From Morinoia aosen (lineage: Eukaryota > Arthropoda > Malacostraca > Amphipoda > Talitridae): a stretch of 64,000 nucleotides of DNA. The position numbers and the translations under genes are program-made. The stretch covers positions 67,599,436-67,663,435 of the forward strand of contig CM059564.1 of the NCBI GenBank assembly GCA_030386875.1, in the 5' to 3' direction. Positions 1-9,391 of this stretch are shown piece by piece. Within the stretch, counting starts at the first letter, position 1. Each line of letters opens with the position of its first letter. The notes under the pieces are model-generated. The model had not been told where the DNA came from, searched no databases, and saw only the letters and a program-made list of their open reading frames with translations.

Positions 1-1447
1 TGCCTCTCTAGAAACCAACACGCGTATTGTTCACTAACACATCACACAGCCGCCAAAGGTCAACTTCGAGACCCTGGATGAGTCGTTTTACGAAGTCGGT
101 GCAGTTACTGCTCCGAGTTCAGCAATGCGACAGCTAGTTATCAACCTAAGTCCTCGCCATAACTACGTCCAAAAAATTCAATGCTATTTCATTAATCCGA
201 GACAGAATTAGGCGACGTCTCTTCTAGGTTTTTGTGACACGTGAAAATCTGCGACACACAATCGCTGAGATTGACTACTACTGCATTACTAGCATACGCA
301 TCATTTAGAATTGACCTCAGCCCCCCCCCCAAACCCCCCCCCCCCCCCCCCAAAAAAAAAAAAATTACTTAAATATTCTTTCTTGCCATTAGTGTCATGT
401 TGGGTTCGCTATTTCTAACAAAATAATCGTTTATTATGACACCAGTGCAATCGGTGAAAATCATTGATGAAGTTTGATTACACTCATTTCAATAATAGGA
501 GCTTGCAGTCCTGTAGTGTCTATTTAGAACAATTCACAAAGTACGATTAAAGAAATGAATTTCCTTCATAAGGGCAGTGACGGCTACTGCATGGTCAAGA
601 AAAATTTGGTCATTATGCATAAATACTCAATAACGTGTTTCAAAAACGGGTAACTAAGCAATAGTTTTTGTGGAGACATTATTTCACAATTTATTGCAGA
701 GATTTACTTTCGACGGCGCTACAACACAAACGCATCAGCTCATCTTCCTTCAATAATTCTATACCAGAAAATACCTTGACCTTAAACCAAACTGGAATAT
801 AAATTCATTTTTCTTTAAGACCTTAACAGAACTTCAAATATGATTAACCAACTCAATTTGTATGGCCAATTTTCTTTTTTTTGATACTTAACTCTGACTT
901 CCCAGCCACCGGAAGCATATGTTAACTTGCCGCAATCATTGGGCATATTGCTGCAACTACCCATTGACGTGACATGTAGGTTTGAAATGTCACCTGATCA
1001 TTCATTTATGGCTGGAAGCATTTACCTTGATCTACTTTTACAGGTGTTGGCCCTTTGTGAAGTGACGTTAACTTCAGTGCCTTGATAGCCACTAAATGAA
1101 TCACTTTTTTTTGATAGCCACTTGAGAAAAAGAGTAATATTTCACAGTAATTAAACTAATTGGAGAAGAATATGACGTAAAATAATCATGATTTAGGGCA
1201 AGTAGTAACATTCATGAGACCATATTATAAGCTGTTACGAAGGTCAATTAATTGCAATTTTCTTTTATCTCCAGAAAGTACAATTTATGTGATCGTAACT
1301 AAATAAACTGGTGCATGCGTGAACGGGAATAGCCCAATGCAAGGGAAATTTCATATGCATTAAAGTTTTCCGATAATTTTATAAATTGAATTTATTCCCC
1401 CGTATTTTTAAAGTTTGGACCCACAATAGTTAACATAGGAGCCTCAC
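1..1447. other. Non-coding stretch left of the last visible aminotransferase exon
   Basis: I see no coding exon here on either strand. Because the aminotransferase gene (minus strand) has a splice donor at 1447/1446 and its C-terminal third is missing, this stretch is probably intron, with the remaining exons left of position 1. The only distinctive sequence is a homopolymer tract near 321-364. Confidence 0.5.
321..364. repeat. Poly-C / poly-A homopolymer tract
   Basis: Ten C, three A, eighteen C and thirteen A follow one another without interruption. This is a simple low-complexity tract. Such C-runs are prone to sequencing and assembly length errors, so the exact length is uncertain. Confidence 0.9.
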
Positions 1448-1627
1448 GTGTGCCACGGCGTGCTGTACGGGCGCAGGAGCGCAGGAGTACGTCTGCGAGG
1501 CTGCGGCCACGACGGCGGCTTGCAGCGCCGCCAGGTGAGGAGGGTAGTGCGCGTAGCCTAGCCTCCAGCCTCCCGCACTCGTGCACTTGCTGAACCCGCT
1601 GAACAGAATGGTGCCCTCCGGGTAGTG
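1448..1627 (-). CDS. Aminotransferase exon 7 (PLP lysine)
   Basis: Acceptor CTTTCTAACAG at 1629/1628, donor CAC|GTGAGG at 1447/1446, phase 0 on both sides, 60 codons. Encodes HYPEGTILFSGFSK with the Schiff-base lysine, then CTSAGGWRLGYAHYP with the phosphate-binding Arg. It is GC-rich (the intron around it is AT-rich) and lies 3.8 kb from exon 6. Confidence 0.87.
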
Positions 1628-4600
1628 CTGTTAGAAAGAGGGTAGGTAATAGGGGAATAGATGGAGAGCTAGAAGTAGTCCTGCGAAAGCGGGGATTTCA
1701 GGTTGTGATATTAGGTCAATTAGTTCTCACGTTGCCATTTTGAGCGTAATCTATGTTAACCAAACAGATTTATATACTAAAGCTAATGAAAATGAGGTCT
1801 TGGTTCTGTAGTACCTTGGTTTTTCATCACGATACGAGGATTAGTAATTGTAGCTGCAAACTACAGTATCGGTAACTGTAACTACCGATCTGAAGCGTTA
1901 ACTTCAGGACTAGGAAAAGGAAACTCTTAGCTAGGTTCCTATTCTTGTACTGAATCATCCATACACCGACTCTGCTTATAAGCTATAGTGCTCGGAAGTT
2001 AAACAATGCTCTTCCGGTGCATACCAATGCGATGCGCCCCCAAGGCACAGCTTCCGGCGGAGGTCCCATAAAGACATCTGACCTGAACGCAATAAGGCAT
2101 CCGGCAAGACGCGCAAACCTCATTTCCGGAAACCCATAAACCCAACGATGCTTACTTCACTATATGACAACTTCCCTTCCTTTAAATGAATGTATGTGAC
2201 AAAAAGAAGGAAGAGCTCAGCAACGCATTCGCATTACAGGTTTAGTTACTCAACTTGATCTACGAGGTTAATTTTGCACAGGGGAACTGCTAACAGGCTA
2301 ATCAGGAGTCTCTGTTTCCCCACTACGGATATATCCCAAACTACTGTGCAACGACTGATTTGAATGTCTCTTCAAGATAACATTTAATGCTAATATTTGA
2401 ACATGAAAGACATTAACAGCTCTTTACTAACAATAATTCCCTTCAGCCACTTGGGACCATTTCTAAAATTCAGAGCAAGAACATGATCACCGACATCAAA
2501 TTGAGTTACATACATAGGCTTAGACCTGGACACAGAATATTTAGGATGAACTCTATCTCTAGAAGTAACATATTTACGATTGTTTAGCGCAACAGAGGGA
2601 GCAATTTTTGTGACACTTTGAGGAATACAATGTGATTGAAATAACGCGTAATTAGTTTGTACATCAGAGAAATTATGAACAGAGTTACCGTCACAAGTAT
2701 CGTTCCTAGGGTTTTGTAGAATAACTTCGTTCTACTGCTGTAGAGGCTTACTTGAACTCTTCATTGACACATTTTCTCTTCCGACGTAGCCCTGACAACC
2801 GCTCCTTTCCGGCTGCCCTATGTAAGTGCGAGCTGCGTCAAATTCTTCTCGTGTAGGTCCCCTTCGTGTAACAGGAGAAGGTCGTGCTGCAGTCGTAGAT
2901 TTGCAAACTTTAGAAATGTGGCCTATTTTTCCACATTTTTTGCATTTTGATAATTTAATTTTAGGGCATAGCAATTCTTTGTAAGGTGCTTCTGCTTAGT
3001 TCCGCAGCGAATGCATACTTAATTCGGCTGTAGTTTTTCTGTAGTGAAAAACGATGAAGATGAATCCTCACGAATAATATCTGGAGCGTCGAAGCTTTAC
3101 TGTTGAAGGACTTGCTGTCACACTTCTGTAGAACCGCGCTGAGAATTTGCGCTGAATGTAGACCGGCCACAAGAGCATCTCTCAAGAGACGATCGCGACC
3201 GCACTTTTCGTAGTTGCACGAAGATGCTAAGTCATTTAACGTTTTAGCATAACTTTGTATGGATTCATTAACACTTTGCTCTCTGTTTAGAAATGTAACA
3301 GATGCGCCAACAGTGAATTTTTTGATTTTAAATTGTTGTTTAACTTTCCTTCAAGTTCCTTATATGTAGCATCAGTGAGTAACGTAGGTTAAATTCTTCG
3401 TTGTAGATTATTACTCACTGTTTCCACTTCAACGTCGAATGGAGTACAGCCAACTGTAGAATGCGCCATCTTAATTTCGGAGCACTTGTAACCTTCAAAT
3501 TTTCTTTGGAGATTCGAAATCTTCGTCGCCATTTGTGGTATCTTGGTTTTTCATCACGATACGAGGATTAGTAATTGTAGCTGCAAACTACAGTATCGGT
3601 AACTGTAACTACCGATCTGAAGCGTTAACTTCAGGACTAGGAAAAGGAAACTCTTAGCTAGGTTCCTATTCTTGTACTGAATCATCCATACACCGACTCT
3701 GCTTATGAGCTATAGTGCTCGGAAATTAAGATGGCGCACTATATAACAGGTTCATCATGCAAATGTTTCACTATGCTGAACTTATGAGATGTATAGCATT
3801 ATTCGTATTCGGGTGACCTTTCATCGAGACCACGCCCAGTAACACAGCGCTAGTAAGATCGAAAATTTTTTTTTGATTTTCCCTTGGAAGTCCTTCTTCA
3901 ACCCGTCATTCTTTTGACAGTAATGCATCTGATATATTTTCTTTGCAGCAATTAAGACATTTACATTAAAATTAAAGAAAATTAATTTTAATGTAAGCAA
4001 CACCGTTTAGCAAATCGAAACTCAGCGATATGGCTTAACCTTTAAAATCAAATCACTTACGACTTGTTAAATAATAAATCTTTGGCAAATTTTATATGTT
4101 TAATTTGGTGTTTAAAATCTGGTAAAACGAGAAAAATTTACACTACGAGTTGTAATTAGTGGTGAAGGTAATTCGGAAGTACTCATCCTGAATATGAGTA
4201 TGCACGTAATATACAGTTAGTAAGGAGATAGAAATTAAATTGTACGTAACCGCTCTGGTTTCTCAAAGTTAAAGTTAAGCATCAAGCTGAGCTGAGTCAG
4301 TTAGACTTCGTCAGTAACGCGTGAAGTCTTTAGTTCCAGAAACACTAGGGAACAGTATGAAGGCAGATCACATTGTCCTTCAATTAACAACGGAAATTTG
4401 ACGACTCCTTAAATCATCATTCTTATAATGAACGAAACTAAGAAGTAAATCCTACCTAACAATTTAAAGTTTAATTTTAGGTATAACTTTGAAAATGAAA
4501 CTATGAAGGCAATAAATATTCGTTTTTTAGCATATTATCATTTAAGCATCTAAAATGAATAGGGGATGGCTTTAAATTCAGAACCACGCAGGGGTCATTT

Positions 4601-7600
4601 AACGCACAAAGAAGATAGCGTACACACTACAGTGCAGTGTTAATGAGTTGACTGCGTGTTGGTACATACGTGTACCACCAAATAAATTGATCATTTAAGT
4701 ACTAGTATCAAGGGATAGCATATCAGTTATATCACCACCTTTATTTAAATTAGCCTACGGCGTATCAGTTGAAATGTTATCGTGCAATTATATTTTTCCC
4801 GCTTCTTAAAGAGGATAAAGCAGAGGATAAGCAGTCCCATCAAGCAGTAAATACGGCTGTTCAATTCTAATACTTCCAATCGAACCAAACCGACCGTAAA
4901 AACTGCGCAAACGTAGTTAACGTGTTAAAGAATCATCAACCATGAATGAATAACAAAATTGACAATAATTACGAAAATCAGATGAAATTGTACGATTTCT
5001 AGGGAATCTCACTTTTAGGATAAAAAGGAAAACCAACGTAGCTAAGAAAATCATGATATAAAACAAACGTTTCGGATTATAAAAAATCCATCCTCAGTGT
5101 TCTGAAAAACAATAAGTTAAAGTAATAAAAACTATTTCTAAACTCTAATTTGCTGAATAAACCAACAGATAAAATATTGACATCAAAAAATTTGTGTTTT
5201 CCACATTGTTGTTTTTCAGAACACTGAGGATGGATTATTTATGGTCCGAAACGTCTGTTTTATATCATGATTTTCTTAGCTACGTTGGTTTTCCTTTTTA
5301 TCCTTACAAAAATCACCATTGAACATTTGAGAAGAAACCTTTTTAAGTGTTGTCACCAAACATCAATCTATTCTTCACTCTATTATTAAGCTGAAGTTAA
5401 AAATCTGCCTCAGTAACCGGGCCCACATCACCGTTACCAGCTGCAGTTCATTTCTCACCTGGAGCACGGACGCGTGCCGCCCTACGAACTTGAGTCGGGC
5501 GTAAATTTCATCGGACAGCACCACTATGGAGCGGGACTTGCACACGACGCTGAAATGTTGATATTCTTGATTTAATGCCACTTACTAGTCCTCCAAAATT
5601 CAATTCACATTTCTCACATATAAAAAAGTTCGATGGTAGGAATGCACTTTCTCAAACTGAAGGAGACCACTGCGAGCTGCTTACCTCAGCGCCTGCAGCT
5701 CGTCGCTCGTGTAGCAGGTCCCACCTGGCAAAAAATGAGCCGAATTACGATCATGTCTTGATAATGAGCTTAAGAAATTTTCTAATACTCTGCACACTAA
5801 TTGAAAACATAGTAGGGCATCGCCAGATAGAACTGTGTTGTAATCTACTACGTTACTGGATCATTCTCTAATGGCTTGATTAATCTCTTAAAACTTAGGA
5901 ATATAATTTCTTGCTGCGCGGTGAAGCATTGAAAATAGTTATCAAAAGAAAATTTTGTGTTCACCATTTAGTTTGAAATCCTATTGTATATTGACATTCA
6001 GTCAGCATAATTCTTAACAAAATACCTCTTGGTGAGTTGGTAAACGAACAAAATTAATCAACGCATAAAAAATACACTTCATAAAACTACTGAACGATGG
6101 GAGATTTAGCAGATGAGAGAAATATTTTGATTAATGTTATCTCTATTCCTGAGAGCAGTTTAGTACGATGCCAAGGGAAACAGAAAATTATTTGATGCGA
6201 ATTGGAGGAGATGTTCTTACACTGAATACTACATTAAGAAGCCTTAATTTAGCGTGCAATTATTGTTTGCCCCATAATTTTAACTTCTTCTTTTGAACAG
6301 TTATGCTTTATCAAAAATTGAGATTAAATAGAAAAAATCTGGCTCTGAAAAAAAATCTGAACTTTGAAATGAAGTAACTGGGAATTATTATTAATTTTAG
6401 GCTCAAAATCTCGACCGGGAATCAGGCCATTGACAAAGTAATACAATTTTTCCTTTAACCTTGTTCTGATTGAAATGATAACCGTGCGGTTTTTCTTCGC
6501 GTTTTGGCATCATTCCGCTGAAGAGCAACCGCAGTTTGGTTCAGTTGTTAGTTTTAGCCTCCCTACCCGCAGCAACAAATGCGATTCAAAAAGAGGAAGG
6601 AGGAAGGCACCATTTAGTATGGAGTTAAGGAAACGCAGAATCTACGCAGAAAGGGAATAGAAACAGTAAGTTGGGAAGGAAAATTATGAAACAAGATCAA
6701 AGTTGAAGAAGGCAGTAGTAGGTGTTGAAAAACAGGACAGCAGTGAACCAAAAAAAGGTGGTCCTTAACATAACAAAAACATTTAATTTCAACAAAAAGA
6801 AGACTTGCCTAACGCAGCTCGGGCCCTCACATTGTATCCCTGGGAGCGCTAATTCCCATAGATACAGTAGTTGTATCCCCCTGAGGGGACGAGCAACCGC
6901 AACTCTTAACTTTAGAGACCCTTAACAATACGAAAATACTATAGTTACTAGGGTTGCCAGGGTTGGTGAGGATGAGGAACAAGCTCTCTCCCTCCAGGTC
7001 TTTGGCGGCGGCCTCGAGAACATCTGCGGTGACTTTGTAGCGCTGCTGAGGTGACGTGACGAGCGGCACGACCCGCACCCTCGCCAGCCGCGCCTGGGGG
7101 GCGTAGGTCGTCCACGCTGGCACAGGCAGCAGCGCCACTGCAAGTCGGCAATCATTAGCATGGTCTCGTGCATGGTGCAGGAAGCGTTGGTATTGGTCGT
7201 ACATGCAGGCAGCTAGTGCTTCAAGTTACCGCAAGGATATGCTATGAATTCAACGAATTATTTCCAGAAGAGTGGAGTGTTCCAGCTGTGTGATGCAAAA
7301 ACAACTTAGAACTTGCAAAAATAAGCCATTTATGTTTGTTCAAGATCATAAATTTACATTCAGAGACCTATTAATTTGAATAAGAAGAAATGAAATTTGG
7401 CAGTTTTGATATTGAACTGGTAGACCTCTTCTAGATGATAATTCTTCCTTTGAATGATCACACTACCTAAAGAAAATTTGTGCTGAGCAAACGGGAAACT
7501 GAAATAAAAGCAAGCTTTTATAGCTTGTTACATAAACAGTATTATTGTGAGATCACATGCTTCAATTCCTGTAAAGTGATGTTATCTTCTTCGTAATTGG

Positions 7601-9391
7601 CGAATAATTTTATTGAACAAATCTTACAAGGTTGGGAAAGAGCCTGATGAATAATTTGTTGATGCGAACCACTGCGAACCAGAAAAAACAAATATTATTA
7701 AAATTTTAGTCGTGCTAGCATTTGCAGAAGTGTCTCCAAAGATTTAATGTTAACAGAAAGTTCCAAGAACAGAATTTTGCCCTGCTTCGTTGATAATTTT
7801 GAGATCATTTACATGCTTTACAGGCTTAGATTACAGTATGCGCGTACATGTAATCGAGGTGACTTACTTTATATAATTGTATGGTTATATTTCTATAACA
7901 CTTTGCTTTTTATTGTCACTTCGTTGCATTTTTAATAGCTTTAAGTGAAGCTACAGGCGCAGTTTCGCATTAAAATTCCCAAGATATTATAATTTACTTT
8001 AGAAAGTTTCTATCTATGAATTAAAAAGCGAGGAAAAATTTCCCTTTGCAGTTTAATTTCCATTAGAGATCAAAGTCGAATGGTGCAACGATGCTTCTGC
8101 TTCTGCACATTACAAAACAGCCAATTGACTCATCACTCGAGCTTTCCGGTTGCATTCGGGGCATCGCTCGTGTGTGTGTAAAACAACTTTTGTTACACAC
8201 ACGCCAGCGATGTCTCGACTGCAACCGGAAAGCTCGAGTGATGCGTCCAAATTATTGGCTGTTTTGTGCTAAGTTGATTTTTTACTCACGGGATAAGCAA
8301 ATTAAGACCTAAGTTATACAATTCTTCCAACTTGAGTTACTCTCTGAGTTTTTTTATTAAAGAAAGAAATTTAATGACTGTATGTGAGAGCATACTTGTT
8401 GTAATACCTGCGTTAGAGACGGCCATGGTGAGGTAGAGAAGCTCTTTACTGCCTGGTCCTACAACGAGGTTGTCCGCTGAAAGCTCAAAGCCATCCTCAG
8501 CTGCGTGAAAGTTGACGATCTCTCTGCGCAGACTGGCCAAGCCTGGCCACGCAGGGTCAACAGGAAGGAATGAGCTACTGATTATTTCTCCGACCACCAA
8601 TTAATCGCTGTACGACTGATTTCAGGAATTTCAGTTATTTTCGATTTATAGGGTATTGAAGTGTTTGGATGAGCTGTACAACGAATACAATTTTTACTAT
8701 GGGCAGAAGGAACGCGTATTCCAACAAAATATGTTTTATGGGCAACTCGTGGTCTTTCTCACCTCTGACTGGGAGGTACTCATTGCGGGGTGCCCAGTGC
8801 TGCAGAGCCCGTACGAAGCATTGGGGCAACGGGAACGGGGATTGTCCAAACCCGAAGTTGTATATAGTTCTACCCGATTCCTGTAGCTCTTTTATCTGAG
8901 AAATGACATTTGAAAACATGAGAGAATTTAATTACTCAAGAAATGAGAAAATAATGAAACTTTGGCATTAAAAGAAAAACGTCCAAGCATCTCTAAGAGA
9001 GAAATTACTTATTCATTTAATATTTCCACGATCTTCTTCATTAACTTAAAGTACAATTTTGGAAAATCAATTTAGAACTGCGGTACGATACCGCTTCAAA
9101 TTGAAACGAAACAGGTCAAATTGTCTTAGATCACCTGCATCCACTACAGGCATGGTGTAGTAGATAACGTTACCCTGATTGGATAAACGAGGTTACACTT
9201 TCAAGCAAACATGAAATATCCGAGAACCTCTCACCAGTAGCAAAGCTAATAATTTTCCTCTGGAAGTCATTCACTACGCGAGGGTCCACACCGACCTGCT
9301 CGTTGAAGGCGAGGTTGGAGGCCGTTGAAGCCGTGCGGAGGTCGTCACGCAGCAAAAATTTCCCTTTACTCAAGAAAAGCTCGTCACTCAT
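1448..9391 (-). CDS. PLP-dependent class I/II aminotransferase, 5' part of gene (7 coding exons)
   Basis: Spliced from seven minus-strand exons (9391-9296, 8895-8763, 8542-8408, 7137-6949, 5724-5685, 5549-5459, 1627-1448); all junctions are GT-AG and every phase closes, giving 288 residues. Visible fold-type-I landmarks: YLPVRG (about 72-77), GPGSKE (105-110) in the phosphate-binding region, PVPAW (Trp130, expected to stack on the cofactor), NPGNPSG (180-186), LSDEIY (Asp211 for the pyridine nitrogen, Tyr214), and SGFSK with Lys242, the Schiff-base lysine, followed by GGWRLGY (Arg250). The family transfers amino groups from an amino acid to a 2-oxo acid through pyridoxal phosphate; the substrate cannot be told from sequence. 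Members run to roughly 400-450 residues, so about a third, including the small-domain Arg that binds the substrate carboxylate, lies beyond the left edge. No targeting peptide is obvious. Start chosen at 9391 because it is the first Met before the ASNLAFNE N-terminal arm. The gene sits alone; its introns carry a gypsy remnant and foldback repeats. Confidence 0.85.
1811..2003 (-). repeat. LTR, 3' copy (minus-strand element)
   Basis: About 193 bp matching 3538-3729, from the TTGGTTTTTCATCACGATAC side to GCTCGGAAGTTAA. Only a handful of differences between the copies are visible. Confidence 0.8.
2390..2731 (-). pseudogene. Gypsy-type integrase C-terminal remnant
   Basis: The minus strand reads open for about 113 codons to a TAG at 2392-2390. 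Near its end it shows FDVGDHVLALNFRNGPKWLKG, the VGDxVxxxNFRxGPKWxxG signature of the C-terminal module of gypsy-type integrases. It follows the gag ORF in the same frame, separated by a single TAG (2734-2732), so an internal deletion has put gag and integrase pieces side by side. Confidence 0.65.
2732..3530 (-). pseudogene. Gag remnant with CCHC zinc knuckle
   Basis: Starting just inside the 5' LTR, the minus strand reads MATKISNLQRKFEGY, then accumulates stops and frameshifts. The distal part (2974-2732) keeps an open frame with CKKCGKIGHISKVC, an intact C-X2-C-X4-H-X4-C zinc knuckle of nucleocapsid type. It would have packaged element RNA; it is now broken. Confidence 0.65.
3538..3729 (-). 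repeat. LTR, 5' copy (minus-strand element)
   Basis: Partner of 1811-2003. Its outer edge (near 3720-3737) continues into a sequence that also occurs, inverted, at the start of the gag remnant (3463-3482). Confidence 0.8.
3734..5016. other. Intron sequence, nothing recognised
   Basis: AT-rich sequence inside the intron between aminotransferase exons 6 and 7. Short ORFs here have no recognisable domain. Confidence 0.5.
5017..5304. mobile_element. Foldback element (about 95-bp inverted arms)
   Basis: Left arm 5017-5113 and right arm about 5209-5304 are near-perfect reverse complements (both contain CATCCTCAGTGTTCTGAA and ATCATGATATAAAAC in opposite orientation), around a loop of about 95 bp. 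There is no coding capacity. It is best described as a palindromic MITE or foldback repeat in the aminotransferase intron. Confidence 0.8.
5459..5549 (-). CDS. Aminotransferase exon 6
   Basis: Acceptor CATTTCAG at 5551/5550, donor CAG|GTGAGA at 5458/5457, phase 2 to phase 0. Encodes VVCKSRSIVVLSDEIYARL, with the Asp that pairs with the pyridine nitrogen of PLP and the Tyr that binds its O3'. Confidence 0.87.
5685..5724 (-). CDS. Aminotransferase exon 5 (40-nt micro-exon)
   Basis: Acceptor TTTTTTGCCAG at 5726/5725, donor GAG|GTAAGC at 5684/5683, phase 1 to phase 2. Encodes only SGTCYTSDELQAL plus part of a serine, completing NPGNPSG. Short but certain, because both splice sites are strong and it restores both the motif and the phase. 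Confidence 0.82.
5725..6948. other. Aminotransferase intron 4
   Basis: Non-coding. The part from about 6655 to 6910 is related to 9590-9812, best seen where CCCATAGATACAGTAG... corresponds to a diverged ATCCACAGGTACAATGG... copy. The pair is probably an old dispersed repeat. Confidence 0.4.
6949..7137 (-). CDS. Aminotransferase exon 4
   Basis: Acceptor CTTGCAG at 7139/7138, donor CCTA|GTAACT at 6948/6947, phase 1 to phase 1. Encodes ALLPVPAWTTYAPQ with the cofactor-stacking Trp, and ends at LILTNPGNP, the conserved asparagine-proline turn. It is distinctly GC-rich against its AT-rich introns. Confidence 0.85.
7138..8407. other. Aminotransferase intron 3
   Basis: AT-rich and non-coding apart from the hairpin element at 8112-8267. 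I see no gene on the opposite strand. Confidence 0.5.
8112..8267. mobile_element. Compact hairpin repeat (MITE-like)
   Basis: Arms of about 72 nt, ACAAAACAGCCAAT...GTGTGTGTAA and its reverse complement, surround a loop of about 11 nt. The inner arms are nearly perfect, including CACTCGAGCTTTCCGGTTGC. The transcript of either strand would fold into one long hairpin. It lies in intron 3 of the aminotransferase gene. Confidence 0.75.
8408..8542 (-). CDS. Aminotransferase exon 3
   Basis: Acceptor GGCCAG at 8544/8543 after a pyrimidine-rich stretch, donor GCAG|GTATTA at 8407/8406, phase 1 to phase 1. Completes the Gly of YLPVRG and encodes LASLRREIV and the glycine-rich VVGPGSKELLYL segment that contacts the PLP phosphate. 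Confidence 0.85.
8763..8895 (-). CDS. Aminotransferase exon 2
   Basis: Acceptor TTTCTCAG at 8897/8896, donor GAG|GTGAGA at 8762/8761, ends phase 1. Encodes IKELQESGRTIYNFGFGQ, then SPFPLPQ and NEYLPVR, the N-terminal segment that leads into the cofactor-binding domain. Confidence 0.85.
9296..9391 (-). CDS. Aminotransferase exon 1 (start codon)
   Basis: Encodes residues 1-32, ending ...NLAFNEQ, phase 0. The donor CAG|GTCGGT at 9295/9294 is used. A stronger-looking GTGAG donor lies 61 bp downstream at 9234/9233, but it would end in phase 1 and does not fit exon 2. The chosen junction joins NEQ to IKELQESGR, which matches the family's usual N-terminal spacing. Confidence 0.75.

Larger units (their letters stand above)
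1808..3733 (-). mobile_element. Internally deleted Ty3/gypsy-like LTR retrotransposon
   Basis: Two direct repeats of about 195 bp (1811-2003 and 3538-3729), almost identical by eye, flank about 1.5 kb. Read on the minus strand the interior begins with TGGCGACGAAGAT just inside the 5' LTR, a plausible primer-binding site, then shows gag-like sequence ending in a CCHC zinc knuckle, and then the C-terminal tail of an integrase. Protease, reverse transcriptase, RNase H and the integrase core are absent. It lies in the long intron between aminotransferase exons 6 and 7, in the same orientation as that gene. Confidence 0.75.

Noticed and set aside
5575..5871. Plus-strand 98-codon frame
   Set aside because: Antisense of aminotransferase exon 5 and its flanks.
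9170..9295. Extension of aminotransferase exon 1 to the GTGAG donor at 9234
   Set aside because: It would end in phase 1 while exon 2 needs phase 0, and it inserts about 20 residues into a conserved stretch.
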